Shown here piece by piece: positions 39,873 to 51,008 of a stretch of DNA of 64,000 bases (position 1 is its first letter; every line of letters begins with the position of its first letter). The notes beneath the pieces are model-generated. The model saw only the letters and a program-made list of their open reading frames with translations. It was not told the origin of the DNA and made no database searches. A program made the position numbers and the translations under genes. Source of the stretch: Pyropia yezoensis (Eukaryota > Rhodophyta > Bangiophyceae > Bangiales > Bangiaceae); assembly GCA_009829735.1 (NCBI GenBank), contig CM020620.1:4766299-4830298 (forward strand), in the 5' to 3' direction.

Positions 39873-42623
39873 ATGTTTACTCGTATGATGGGCGCCCTGA
39901 CGGGCGGCAGCCCTGACGCTGGCGGCGGACCGCCCCCCGACGAAGACCCTGCTGCCGCGGCCTCTGGTGTGGGCGCGCCCCCCGCCACCCCCCCCGTGAC
40001 GCGCGGCGGGGTGCGGGTTGACACAGTAGCCGCCGTTCGCGGGGCGCTCTACCACACCCCCGCCGCGCACGCTGCCGCCCAGGACGTGGTGTACCTGTCC
40101 GCGGTGGCGTCAGTGGAGCGCCGCTCGCCTGGCGGTTGGCACTTGACCGTTGCGGACGGGGACGCCATCGGCGGGGAAGCGCCGTCGTCGCCCTCCTCCT
40201 TCGCCAACTCTGACAGCGACGACGGCGGCGGTGGTGGCGGCACGCAGCCTGCGCTGGCAACGCGCGCGACGTGGCCGCTCGACGCGGCGTCCCTGCAGCT
40301 GACCGCCTCCCGGGACGGCTCCCAGCTGGCATGGTCGGACGCGGCCGCCGCCCCCGCCGCTGCCGCCCCGCCGTCAACGTCTGGTCGGTGGGCGTTTGAC
40401 GTGGACCCCGCCGACGCGGCGGCGGCGCCCACCTTTGTCACCCTCCTCGCCCGTGGGCTCGCCCTTCACGGGGACGCTGACGTAACCATCACCGCCGAGG
40501 CGCTCCTGGCCGAGGTCTCCTCCGCGCGCGCGCCGTCCGGTGCACCCGTCGCCGCCGCCGCGGCATCGGTAGAAGAGATGGTGCGGGTGGAGCCGGCGCC
40601 TTCGCCGTCCGCAGACGGGGTTGCGGGGGGGGGGGGTGCGCCGGCCGCCGCGTCCGCACTCTACCCGTCGGTGGCTGCATATGTTCCGGCGACGCGCAAC
40701 GGTGGCGACGCTGGTGAGCCGGCGGCGGCCATGTCGGAGAGTGCCCTCGCTTCGACATTGGTGGACGGCCACGACGACGGACAGCCCGGGGACGAAGCGG
40801 CCGGCGACGGGGGCGCGGGGACAGGGGCGGAGGCGGAGGCGGCTGCGGGGCCTCTGCCGCCGCTGCTGCCACCAACGCCTGGCGAACGCGCACGCGCGGG
40901 CGGCGACCTGTTCAAGTATGACGTACCAAACAAAGCATTTGCCCGGGTCGCTGTCGGGGTGCTCGCGACGCTGGCACTGAAAGCGGCCGACGACGAGGAC
41001 GACGACGAGGACGACGACGAGGAGGATGCAGAGGGAGTGGGGGGGGGGTCCGGCAGGGGGAGCGGCCACGCTGACGCTGACTCACCCACGTTTGCCCTCA
41101 ACCTCTACAAGGGCGACAGTGGCGTGCCCTTCTTCTCCCAGACGCTCAGCCGGGAGATGAACTTGCAGTTCAGTGCCGGCCAACGGTCGCTTGTGTGGGT
41201 GCTGCCCGCCGCCGAAGTAGTGGATGCCATGCCCAGTGCGCCCGTCGCGGAGCCCTTGTGCCTTTCCTTCCGCATATCAGAAGTGGAGGCGTTTGTCTGC
41301 TTCCGCGATGCGTACGCCGAGGCCGAGTACGAGTCGTCTTCGGCGAGCGACGCGTGGGCAGACCTTTCGGCCGCCGAGCGCTCGTACGTGGTGGACAGTG
41401 TGCGGGACGATGTGGAGATGGCCATTGACGACGACGACGATGTTGACGCGAATGACGACCGGTCGCTGGGGGATGCGGGTCCCGGGACGGCCATGGACGT
41501 GGACGCTGACGAGGAGGAGAACAACCTCTTGGCCGTTGCCTCGACCATAGACCGGTCGTTTGTGGCGCGGGGAAGCCGGATGGGTGTCTTCCATACGTCG
41601 GACGATGGGCAGCGGCAGCTGGCGCTGTCGACAATGTTGGAGTTTACAAAGGCGGGGGGGCCCGGCGGCGCGCGCACCTCTTTCAAACCGTCTTCCATGA
41701 TGCTGCACCAGGCTGACTCGTCGCTGCTCGTCTTGGACGAGGGCGACCCGACGGTCGTCCACCGGATGGACCTGGAGCGTGGGGAGGTGGTCGAGTCATG
41801 GTCGGGCGGCGGAGCTGCGGCGGGGGTGGCGGCGGCGGGCGGGCGGGCCACCCGCTCAGGCCGCTCCTACGCCCCCCCGGGGGGTGGGGCGGCCGTCGCC
41901 CCCCCGATTGCGGCCCTGCAACGGTCAGAAAAGTACGCACACCTGACAGGCGAGGCGGGCTTTGTCGGCCTCAACGCCCGCTCCGTGCTGCGGATGGACC
42001 CCCGCGACCCGGCGTTTGTGGTGCAGTCCAAGACCTACGCCGCCAGCACCCGGGGGAACCTCACCGCTATGGCCACCACTGGCGCCGGCCACGTGGCGGT
42101 GGCCTCCTCGACGGGCGACCTCCGCCTCTTTGACGGGATTGGCAAGCGCGCCAAGACGCTCCTCCCCGGCCTGGGAGACCCCATCACCGCCGTGGATGTG
42201 ACGGCCGACGGACGATGGCTGCTTGCCACCACCGCCACCTACCTGCTATTGCTGGACACACGGGGTGGCGGGGGGCGCGGAGAGACCAAGGGGGCATTCG
42301 AAAAGAGCCTCGGCGACCGCAAGCCCACCCCGCGGCAGCTGCGGCTACACCCGGCCGACGTGGTGGCCGAGGGGATGGGGGATGTTTCGTTTACCGCCGC
42401 GCGGTTCAACATGGGCGACGGGGTAGAGCGGAGTATTGTTACGTCCACGGGGCCGTTTGTGGTGACGTGGAACTTTCGGCAGGTCAAGGCAGGGCGGCCG
42501 CGGGCCTACAGCATCCGGCGGTACGAGGACAAGGTGGTGGCCGATGACTTTGCATTCAACGACGATGGGAAGATTGTGGTGGCGCTACCCAACAACGTCT
42601 CACTCACCGCATATCACCGGTAG
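39873..42623 (+). CDS. VID27: VID27 family protein
   Basis: The ATG at 39873 (context CCCACCATG) opens 916 codons. The in-frame region upstream lacks a better start. The N-terminal half is interrupted by Ala/Gly/Pro-rich and acidic inserts, including an Asp/Glu run near residues 372-388. A PH-like segment follows (FALNLYKGDSGVPFF, LCLSFRISEVEAFVCFRDAY). The C-terminal third is the diagnostic VID27 beta-propeller. It includes EKYAHLTGEAGFVGLNARS near 686, LFDGIGKRAKTLLPGLGDPI near 750, VDVTADGRWLLAT, then IVTSTGPFVVTWNF and DKVVADDF near the end. In yeast VID27 was named for vacuolar import and degradation; its biochemical role is unclear. A single uninterrupted exon is likely. Confidence 0.93.
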   Translation: MFTRMMGALTGGSPDAGGGPPPDEDPAAAASGVGAPPATPPVTRGGVRVDTVAAVRGALYHTPAAHAAAQDVVYLSAVASVERRSPGGWHLTVADGDAIGGEAPSSPSSFANSDSDDGGGGGGTQPALATRATWPLDAASLQLTASRDGSQLAWSDAAAAPAAAAPPSTSGRWAFDVDPADAAAAPTFVTLLARGLALHGDADVTITAEALLAEVSSARAPSGAPVAAAAASVEEMVRVEPAPSPSADGVAGGGGAPAAASALYPSVAAYVPATRNGGDAGEPAAAMSESALASTLVDGHDDGQPGDEAAGDGGAGTGAEAEAAAGPLPPLLPPTPGERARAGGDLFKYDVPNKAFARVAVGVLATLALKAADDEDDDEDDDEEDAEGVGGGSGRGSGHADADSPTFALNLYKGDSGVPFFSQTLSREMNLQFSAGQRSLVWVLPAAEVVDAMPSAPVAEPLCLSFRISEVEAFVCFRDAYAEAEYESSSASDAWADLSAAERSYVVDSVRDDVEMAIDDDDDVDANDDRSLGDAGPGTAMDVDADEEENNLLAVASTIDRSFVARGSRMGVFHTSDDGQRQLALSTMLEFTKAGGPGGARTSFKPSSMMLHQADSSLLVLDEGDPTVVHRMDLERGEVVESWSGGGAAAGVAAAGGRATRSGRSYAPPGGGAAVAPPIAALQRSEKYAHLTGEAGFVGLNARSVLRMDPRDPAFVVQSKTYAASTRGNLTAMATTGAGHVAVASSTGDLRLFDGIGKRAKTLLPGLGDPITAVDVTADGRWLLATTATYLLLLDTRGGGGRGETKGAFEKSLGDRKPTPRQLRLHPADVVAEGMGDVSFTAARFNMGDGVERSIVTSTGPFVVTWNFRQVKAGRPRAYSIRRYEDKVVADDFAFNDDGKIVVALPNNVSLTAYHR

Positions 42624-43322
42624 CCACAGAAAACAGGGGGTTGGGAGGGTGTGTGTTTTTATTTTGCTTCATGACTTTCGGTTTGTTTCTCTGTCCTCGT
42701 CGTGTGTCGTCTCTCTCGCGCGCAATGAACAACTCTTTGGTCGACCATCGTATCGTGACCACCTCCTCGCGTGGTAATGCCGTGTCCTCGGCCGAGTTGA
42801 CCCCGTGTTTCAGCTCTACGCCCCCACCCAGTCTTGCCCACCCGTCCCTCTGTGCGCCGCCCGGCATCTTCCTCCGTCTGTCGTGGCACTCCAAGCTTAT
42901 ACGACCCCTCTCGCAAGGAAAAGTAAAGACACGTTCTACTGACAGACCGAACCATCTCGCGAGCACGCCCCCATGTCACACGCACGTGCGCATAGCACTG
43001 GCAACTTCTTGCCAGTGCCAGTGCCCTGCGACCACAGCGCGCACAGTGGTCGCGGCGGGCTGCCTGGCACCGACAGGGGGGGCGGAACACCAGAAGTACA
43101 GCTATCGGTAGTAGCACACGGCAAGCAAACGCTGCAAGTGAGGCATGGCAGCCAAGATCTACGGTCCCGCCCCACTGCCAGCGCGCAACGAGCGCACCAC
43201 GCCAGACACGAATCCTATCCCCACACACAATGCAATCCATCAAGCCGCAGCACAACAAGAAAAAGAGTCGTCTGGGCGCAACACACTAAGCGGGCCGTCA
43301 CGGCCACAGCCACATCGTAGTC
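42624..43322. other. Convergent intergenic region between VID27 and OGDH
   Basis: 3' flanks of two convergent genes. A small hairpin, ACTGGCAA...TTGCCAGT, lies at about 43000-43019. No AATAAA stands out and no gene is supported. Confidence 0.5.
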
Positions 43323-46300
43323 CTAGGCCAGTGATTCGTCCACCAGCGCGTCCTGCTCCTCTTTGTGCACCATAGGGTTGCCCGTGGCCGGGGCCGCAGA
43401 CGGCTCGCGACCAACGTACGACACGAGCCGGTCGTCGGTCCCGTTGCTGAAATGCCGGATCGCGGTCTGGAAGCGGGGCTTGACGTACGACCAGGCGCCC
43501 ATGTTCTTGCTCTCCTCCTGCGTCCACAGCAGCTGGGCACCGGGATACTTGCGCACCTCCTCGGCAACGAGATCGAAGGGGAAGGGGGCCAGCTGCTCCA
43601 CCCGCGCAATCGCTACATCAGTCTGCTTACGCCTGAGCCGCTCCTGCATCAGGTTGTAGTAAACTTTGCCCGAGCAAAAAACCACCTTGCGCACCTTCTC
43701 GGGTTCGTCCGTCACCGCAGGGGACTCCTCGGGGATGACACGACGGAACTTGCCGGCCACAAATTCACTCATGTTGCTCTTGCAGCCCGGATGACGAAGC
43801 AGCGACTTGGGCGTGATAATCACAAGAGGCTTGCGGAAGTCACGGTGGACCTGCCGGCGCAAGACGTGAAAATAGTTGGCGGGTGTGGAAGCGTTGACCA
43901 CCTGCCAGTTGATGTTTTGGATCTGCTGGCGAACCTCCGCGTCCATGGGGGGCACCACATCTTCGTCGTCGTCGCACGACTGAAGGAAGCGCTCCATGCG
44001 GGAAGACGAGTGCTCAGGGCCCTGGCCTTCATAGCCGTGAGGCAGAAGCAGGGTGATGCCCGACTGCCGCCGCCATTTGCGCTCGCCCGCTGAAATGAAC
44101 GTGTCAATGATCACCTGCGCGCCATTGACAAAGTCCCCAAACTGGGCCTCCCACATGACCAGTGCCTTCGGGCTCTCCAGGGAAAAGCCGACCTCAAAGC
44201 CGAGCACCGCCATCTCAGACAGGTTGGAGTTGCACACCTGCATCGCCGCTTGGTTAGGGCCCAGGTTGTTGAGTGGCACATACACCTTCTCCACGGACTG
44301 GTCGTGCCACACAGAATGACGCTGGGAGAAGGTGCCCCGCTCTGAGTCCTGGCCAGACAGGCGCACGGAGGTGCCTTCGTCCAACAACGACGCAAACGCC
44401 AGAGACTCGGCCGTAGCCCAGTCAATGCCCTCGCCCAGCTCAATATGCTTGCGCCGATCGTTCATGATCTTCTTGAGCTGCGGGTGCATCTTGAAGTTTG
44501 GTGGGACGCGCGTCAGCGCGCTCCCCAGCTCCTGCAGCTTCTCCTCCGACACGCCCGTCAATTGGACCGAAGAGATATCCTTAGGGCTCTTGAAGCCCTC
44601 CCAATGGGACGCAAGCCAGTCCTTGTCACGAGGCTTCCAGTCCTTGGCGTTGGTAAACTTCTCAGAGAAGTTGTCCATGATCTCATCCTTCAGTTCCTTG
44701 AGTTCTTCCTTAGTGATGACGCCTTCCGCCAACAGCTGGTCACTGTACACCTTGAAGGGGGTTGGGTGGGTCTTGATCTTTTGATACATGAGCGGCTGAG
44801 TGAACATTGGCTGGTCCAGCTCATTGTGTCCGTGCCGCCGATAGCAAAACACATCCACAATCACGTCCTTGTTGAAGCGCTGCCGATACTCCATTGCCAG
44901 CTTGCACACCCGCACCACCGCCTCCACGTCGTCGCCATTGACATGGAAAATGGGCACGCCCACCAACTTGCCAACGTCGGTCGGGTAGGGCGACGACCGC
45001 GCGTACCGCGGATCGGTCGTGAACCCAATCTGGTTGTTGACAATCACATGGATGGTGCCGCCCGTCGTGTAGTCACGCAGGTCAGACAGTTCGAGCGTCT
45101 CGGCCACCACCCCCTGGCCCGCAAAGGAGGCGTCCCCATGCAGGAGGAGCCCCATCGTGCGCTTCCGTTCAGTATCGCCCATAAAGAACTGCTTAGCGCG
45201 GGTCTTACCCACAACCACCGGGTCCACCGCCTCCAGATGGCTGGGATTGGCCATCAGCGAGAAGTGAACCGACCGACCGTTGCGCATGCTCCGCGTCTGG
45301 GAGGTGCCCAGATGGTACTTGACATCCCCAGAGCCGAGGTACGTCTCGTTGTCCGGGTCCTCGTGGGGGGTAAACTCGTGGAAAATCTGGTCGAGCGGCT
45401 TATGGACCAGATTGGCAAGCACGTTAAGGCGACCTCGATGGGGCATGCCCACCACAACATTCTCAATGCCCAGGTCCGAGCCGTGCTCCACCATCGCCTG
45501 CAAGCCGGGAAGCACCGCCTCGGCGCCCTCCATGCCAAACCGCTTGGCCGTCGCGTGCTTGACAGCCAAAAAGGCCTCAAACAGCTCCGAGTCGGCCAGA
45601 TCCCGCAGTACCGTCTTCTTCTCATCAGGCGCCAGCACAGGCTGGCGGGCCGCCTCCACGTGCGAGGCCAGCCACACCTTCTCCTCCTTAGACAGCATGT
45701 GGCGGTACTCATAGCCAACCTTGCCCAGGTAGACGGTGCGGAGCATGTCGACAACCTCGCGGAGCTTGCGGACGGGGGGGCCCGGCAGCTCGCCAGACAC
45801 GACGAACTCTCGGTCCATATCCGCTTCGGTGAAGCCATAATAGGATGGCTCCAGCTCCTGCCGCGTCTTGTAGGGCACCAGCACGTTGGCAACGCTATCC
45901 TCGTCAATGCGAAGCGGGTCCAGATCGGCGACCAGGTGGCCCCGGTGGCGGAAGGCGCGGATCATGCTCATCAGCTTGATGGTGTCCTCAGACACCTGAA
46001 ACAGGTCCTTCCCCTCCGTCATCGTTGCGGGGATGTTGGAAAAGGTGTTGCGGTTGGCGCGACGAACGGCAACGGCCTCACCCGGGGGCACATCAGCCTC
46101 GAGGTTACGGAAAAAGGCCACCCACGACGAGTGCACCTTGGACGGGTCGACCAGGTAGCGCTCGTACATGTCCTCCAGCACCGTCGCGTTGGCGCCGGTC
46201 AGGAAGCTCTCGCTCGGATCCAGGCGGGTGCCCGACAGGAAGGGGGTGGCGTTGCGCTTGGCCGCCACGCCCCCCGCCGCGGCCTTGGACGCTGCGCTCG

Positions 46301-46586
46301 TGCTCACCGACCGCGCGGTGCCGCCGGCGCCCAACCCGGCCGCTGCCGCCGTCGTCGTCTTTGTCGACGCCGTCGACGCCGCTGCCACCGCCGCCGCGTC
46401 GGTAGGCCGAAATGGCCCCGCGGACGGGGGCGGCGCCGCCGCCGACGCGGTGGTGACTACCGACCGGGCTGTGCCGCCTGCGGCGCCCACCACGCAGTCT
46501 GCGCAGGGTCGGCTGCGGCCAGCGGAGCCCACGGCGGGTCGCAGCGACGCCAGCCACGCCACCGCCGCTGCGCCCCGCGACGCCAT
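43323..46586 (-). CDS. OGDH: 2-oxoglutarate dehydrogenase E1 component, mitochondrial
   Basis: The ATG at 46586 opens 1,087 codons in one exon. Residues 1 to about 100 are Ala/Ser/Thr/Arg-rich, a mitochondrial presequence longer than usual. The E1o domain begins with FLTGANATVLEDMYERYLVD. VVGMPHRGRLNVLANL is near residue 379. The thiamine-diphosphate site GDASFAGQG is near 482 and NNQIGFTTDPR near 519. YRRHGHNELDQP is near 580. The C-terminal transketolase part has VMWEAQFGDFVNGAQ near 812 and LLPHGYEGQGPEHSSSR near 850. The enzyme decarboxylates 2-oxoglutarate in the TCA cycle together with E2 and E3. Length and motifs are complete. The reverse strand shows a long shadow frame. Confidence 0.97.
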   Translation of the reverse strand: MASRGAAAVAWLASLRPAVGSAGRSRPCADCVVGAAGGTARSVVTTASAAAPPPSAGPFRPTDAAAVAAASTASTKTTTAAAAGLGAGGTARSVSTSAASKAAAGGVAAKRNATPFLSGTRLDPSESFLTGANATVLEDMYERYLVDPSKVHSSWVAFFRNLEADVPPGEAVAVRRANRNTFSNIPATMTEGKDLFQVSEDTIKLMSMIRAFRHRGHLVADLDPLRIDEDSVANVLVPYKTRQELEPSYYGFTEADMDREFVVSGELPGPPVRKLREVVDMLRTVYLGKVGYEYRHMLSKEEKVWLASHVEAARQPVLAPDEKKTVLRDLADSELFEAFLAVKHATAKRFGMEGAEAVLPGLQAMVEHGSDLGIENVVVGMPHRGRLNVLANLVHKPLDQIFHEFTPHEDPDNETYLGSGDVKYHLGTSQTRSMRNGRSVHFSLMANPSHLEAVDPVVVGKTRAKQFFMGDTERKRTMGLLLHGDASFAGQGVVAETLELSDLRDYTTGGTIHVIVNNQIGFTTDPRYARSSPYPTDVGKLVGVPIFHVNGDDVEAVVRVCKLAMEYRQRFNKDVIVDVFCYRRHGHNELDQPMFTQPLMYQKIKTHPTPFKVYSDQLLAEGVITKEELKELKDEIMDNFSEKFTNAKDWKPRDKDWLASHWEGFKSPKDISSVQLTGVSEEKLQELGSALTRVPPNFKMHPQLKKIMNDRRKHIELGEGIDWATAESLAFASLLDEGTSVRLSGQDSERGTFSQRHSVWHDQSVEKVYVPLNNLGPNQAAMQVCNSNLSEMAVLGFEVGFSLESPKALVMWEAQFGDFVNGAQVIIDTFISAGERKWRRQSGITLLLPHGYEGQGPEHSSSRMERFLQSCDDDEDVVPPMDAEVRQQIQNINWQVVNASTPANYFHVLRRQVHRDFRKPLVIITPKSLLRHPGCKSNMSEFVAGKFRRVIPEESPAVTDEPEKVRKVVFCSGKVYYNLMQERLRRKQTDVAIARVEQLAPFPFDLVAEEVRKYPGAQLLWTQEESKNMGAWSYVKPRFQTAIRHFSNGTDDRLVSYVGREPSAAPATGNPMVHKEEQDALVDESLA

Positions 46587-47920
46587 GACAACGGAAGCAA
46601 GGGGGGACGATGAGCGGCGGCCGGCGAGTCGGCTTGCACCACCAAAGACAGCCAGCCGCTCAGCGGGCGGATCGGCGGCAGTGGGGTCCCCAGCCAGGGG
46701 GGGAGTGGAGAGTATGTCGGTCTGGCGCCAGCGGCAGGCGGCACGGCTGGCGTGCCGGGGCGGTGAGGACAGAGCCAGTTTGTCTGCCGCTCGACCAAGG
46801 GCGTAGCATGGTGGGCGCGAGGCACACCCCCCACGTCTGCAGGCAATGGAATTGTTGAGATATTGTGAGTGACTGTGGTAATTGTGATTTAGAAGAAATG
46901 TAATTTTGAATTGTCTTGCAACTTTTGTTCAAAACTCGGAAATCAGGAAGGAACAAAGCCCGTGGCACGCCCCCGGCCGGTCGCAACTTGCGACCGGCAA
47001 GTGCACCTCTGCCGCCCCATCGATCCACGCACGCACGGCGGCGGCTGCGGCCGCCCACCCACTCTTCTTTCGCCACCGGGCCCACCGCCGGTGAGTGGGT
47101 GGGAGGACTCGTGCGTCGGCACCCTGACGCCGGTGGTGCGCTGGCATCTGGCGGCGGCGTCAGCCATCCCATTAACCGTGGACCCCCTCCAATGCCCATT
47201 TGTTCTCGTCTCCACCCCCCTGGCTGGCGAGGCACGGCGGGCCGCACCACCGTATGTAGTGGCTGCGGACCCCGCCCCCCCCTCCCCACGCCCCTCCCAC
47301 GCGCCCACACCGGCGCCAACCCGAAACCGCCGTGGCGCAGCGCCCGCTGCCCAGCGAGCTCGGGCCACAGCCGCCGCTCCCGTCCGTCCCCCCCCACCCC
47401 TCCCTCCCCTTCACCACCCCCCTTCCGCCCGGGCCCCGCTCCCCACCTCTACACCTACGGGGGTGAACCCTGCACGACGCAGGAGGGCGGCCGCCGGCCC
47501 GCCTGGCCGCTTCCATAGGCCGGCGGCGCGGGTGACCTGGCAATCGCGACTACTACTCCCCCCACCCAAACCCCGCTCTTGCCGCCGCCTCGGCTGCCTG
47601 TGACGGCCGTGTCGCGCGCGCGGCCGGCCGCAGCGCCGACCGTCACCAACGTCGTCCAAGCCCGGCGCCGCCCACGTCCTCGGCGCCCAAGCGAGCGCCG
47701 GCAGAGCGCGTGGAGCAGCTCCCCGACAAGGCAGACGCGGCCAGTTCTGGCTGACCAACACCCCCTCTTGCCCCTTCCCCGCCCCCCACTCCCCCCACCC
47801 TCCGTCCCTCTCTGCCTCCTCGCCTCTTCCACCCCACCCCGCCCCACATCCCCCCGTCGTCGGCCTAGGGGGAGGGGGGTGCCCCGTCCGCCCCAGCGCC
47901 ACCGCCAGCCGCGCCCGATG
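46587..47920. other. Intergenic region between OGDH and the alanine-rich gene
   Basis: A 90-base AT-rich island (about 46855-46945) lies upstream of the minus-strand OGDH gene and is the likely core of its promoter region. The rest is C-rich and open in several frames without any family pattern. Confidence 0.5.
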
Positions 47921-50754
47921 CCGCTGCTGGCCGCCGCCACGGCGGCGACGCCGCCCCCCCCCCCCTCGCCGCCGGCAGACGAGCCGCGGCCGCTGCCGCC
48001 GTCGGCGGCAGACGCAGGGGAGCCCCCACCGCCGGCGACGCAGCCGGCCGCCGCGGCAGGACCATCATCGTCTATGGGGGGGGCAGACCGGAAGGCGCCG
48101 TCTGCCCCAAACGCTGGCGGCAGGGCGGCCTCGGCCGCGGCGGTCCCGCCCCCCCCCCCGACGCCGCGGCCGCCAGCGCAACCACTGACGCCACTGCGGC
48201 GGCCGCCGCCGCGGTCGCCGCCGCCGGGGCACGCGCCGACGCGGCCGAGGCGCGCGCCATCGCGGCCGAGGCACGTGCCGCCCGCGAGGCCGCCGCGACC
48301 CGCACCGCCCGCGCGGCGGCGGCAGCGGCCGACGCTGCCGCCGCCGACGCCGACGACCGGGCGGCGCGGTCGGCGTCGGCGGCGGCGGCCGCCACCGCCG
48401 CCGCGACGGCGGCCGAGGACGCGGCCGCCGCGGCGGGCGCGCGCGCCGCGACCGCCGACGCGCGGGCGGCCGACGCAGACGCCGCGGCGCGCGAGGCCGC
48501 CGAGGCGGGGGCGGCCGAGACGGCCGCGGCGGTCGCGGCGGCGGCCGCCGCCGCCGCCGCGACGGCAGACGCAGAGGCGGCGGCGGCGGCGGCCGACGCG
48601 CGCGCCGAGGAGGGCGTTGCGTGGGCAGAGGAGCTGGCTGCGTCGGCGGTGGCGGCCGCCGAGGCGCGGGCTGCCGCCACCGCGGCGGCTGCCGAGCAGG
48701 CGACGGCGCGCGCTGACGCGGCGGTCGAGGCGGCGGCCGCCGCTGCGGAGCGAGAGGCTGCCGCGCTGGAGCGGGCTCGGGAAGCAGACGCCGCGGCTGC
48801 CGCGGCCGTTGCAGCCGCCGCGGAGCGCACCGCGGCGGCAGAGGCCACGGCGGCGGCCGCCGCGGAGCGGGAGACCACGGCGGCCGCCGCTGCCGCCGCC
48901 GCCGCCGAGCGGGAGGCCACAGCTGTGGCCGACGCCACCGCTGCGGCCGAGCGGGAGGGTGCGGCGGTGGGGCGGGCGCGGGAGGCAGAGGCTGCCGCCG
49001 CAGACGCTGCCGCGGCCGCCGCCGCGCGCGTCGCGGCCACAGAGGCCGACGCGGCAGCGGCGGTGGCGGCCGCCCAGGCAGACGCCGCGGCCGCCGCGGC
49101 ACTGCAGGCCACGGCCGACGCGGCGGCCACCGTCGCCGCCGAGCGGGAGGCCACCGCCGTAGGGCGGGCGCGGGCGGCTGACGAGGCGGCCGCCGCGGCT
49201 GCTGCGGCGGCCGCCGAGCGTACGGTGGCGGCCGACGTGGAGGTGGCTGCCGCGATGGAGAGGGCGCGGATGGCAGACGCCGCGGCGGCAGAGGCCGCCG
49301 TCGCCGCCGCCGCGCGCGTCGCCGCCACCGAGGCAGACGCAGCGGCCGCGGTGGCGGCCGCACAGGGAGACGCCGCGGCCGCTGCCGTGCGACAGGCCAC
49401 GGCGGACGCGGCCGCGGCGGCCGCCGCGGAACGGGAGGCTGCGGCGTTGGCCAGCGCCGCCGCCGCCTCCGAGAGGGAGGCGGCGGCGGTGGCCGACACT
49501 ACGGCCGCCGCGGAACGGGAGGCCGCCGCGGTGGCCGACGCAACCGCCGCCGCCAAGAGGGAGGCCGCGACGGTGGCCGCCGCCGCCCAGAGGGAGGCCG
49601 CGGCGGTGGCCGCCGCCGATGAGAGGGAGGCCGCCGCGGTGGCCGCAGTAGCTGCCGCCGCAGACCGCGAGGCGGCAGCGACCGCCGCCGCGGCCGCGGC
49701 CGCCGCAGCTGCCCAAAAAGCCACAGCCGCCGCGGTGGCGGCTGCCAACGGGGCCGCCGACGCCGCTTCGGCCGCCGCCGACGAGCGGGAAGCGACTGCC
49801 GCCGCAGCGACCGCCGCCGCCGGCGCCCGCGGGGCGGCCGCTGTTGCCGCCTCCGCCGCAGCTGTTGCTGCCGCCGACGCGCGGGTGGAGGCCGCGGCGG
49901 GGCGGCAGGCGGCCGCCACCGCCGCCACCGCCGCCGCCACCAGCCGCAGAGCGGCTGTGGCGACTTCGGGGCCCCTGCCGGCCAAGGCTGCCGCCGCCGT
50001 CGAGGGCGCCCGCGACCACGCGGCGGCGGTCGCCAGCGCGGCGGACGCAACGGCCGCCGCGGCCGCTGACGAGACGGCAGCCGCCGACGCGACCGCCGCT
50101 GCCGCTGCCGACGTGGCGGAGGTGGCCACTGCCGCTGCCGCCGCCGCCGCGCGCCGCGCGGCGGACGCGGCGGCGGCGGCTGAGGAGCCGGCGGCGGCGG
50201 CGGTGGCGGCCGCGACCGCCACTCAAGGCAATAGTGGCGATAGTGGCGGCAGCGGCGGCGCGCCCGTGCCGCTGCCGCCGCCCGACGTGGCCGCCGCCAC
50301 TGCTGCCGCCGCCATTGCTGCGGCCGCCGCCTGCGCGGCGGCCGCAGTCGCCCGGGGCAACGCGGTGGCGGCGGCCGCCGTTGCCGCCGACCGCCGCGCC
50401 GACTCGGCGGCCGCCACGGCGGCTGCCGCCACTACCGCCGCGACGGGGCGGGCGGCAGCCGCCGATGCGGCGGCGGCGGCCGCCGCCGCGGCCGCCACCG
50501 CCGCGGCGGTGGGCGCCGAGGCGGCCGCGACGGCGGCGGCAGCGGCCGCCGACCGGCGGGCGGCCGCTATCGCCGCGGCGCGCGCGCGGCGGGTAGCGCT
50601 CGACGGCCTTGGCGGAATGCTGCTGGCGGGGGTGGCGTTGGGTGTGGGGTTTCTGGCGGGGCGACCCTCCCACTCGGGTGAAACCCCGTCGCCGCCGTCG
50701 CCGCCACGGGAGGAGTGGGCCGCACTGGGGCGCTCTTGGGCAAATGACCGGTGA
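47921..50754 (+). CDS. Alanine-rich helical protein with C-terminal membrane anchor
   Basis: From an ATG at 47921 a Pro/Ala-rich N-terminus runs to about 48150. There, at a run of 12 C, the coding signal moves to another frame that stays open to the TGA at 50752-50754. That frame is about 865 codons long and consists of AEREAAA and ATADAAAAA-like units with regular Glu, Arg and Asp, a pattern expected for one long helix or coiled coil. Near the end is a hydrophobic stretch (GGMLLAGVALGVGFLAG), then a short polar tail, as in tail-anchored proteins. The frame change at a homopolymer may be a one-base length error. I recognise no family. The antisense frame of similar length is a composition shadow, because the plus frame has the ordered heptad-like charge pattern. 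Confidence 0.55.
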
Positions 50755-51008
50755 CGCGGGCGAGGGGCGTGAGGGTGAACTCCGCCGTCAGTGTTGAGCG
50801 CACAGTTTCGCTCACTGCCCCCATATCCGATTCCAGGAACGTGCCGCTGCTCGCTTGGAAATGACGAGCCATCGCGCCCTCGGGCGAGAGCCCGTCACCC
50901 CCGCCCCCGGTAGGCACCCTTTGCTTGACCCCCCCTGCTCTCTCCCTCTTGACACGGGAAATCGTGCCGACGTGCCCCCCCTCCTCATCCGTCCAGCCGC
51001 CCCCACTT
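50755..51008. other. Short convergent intergenic region
   Basis: 3' flanks of the alanine-rich gene (+) and PRL1 (-). No other feature is seen. Confidence 0.6.

Noticed and set aside
44445-46613. A 722-codon plus-strand open frame opposite OGDH
   Set aside because: Pure antisense shadow of a strongly conserved enzyme; no domain in that frame.
47455-50673. A 1,072-codon open frame on the minus strand over the alanine-rich gene
   Set aside because: It is Gly/Arg-rich without order. It exists because GCC/GGC triplets lack stops in several frames; the plus frame has the regular charged-helix pattern.
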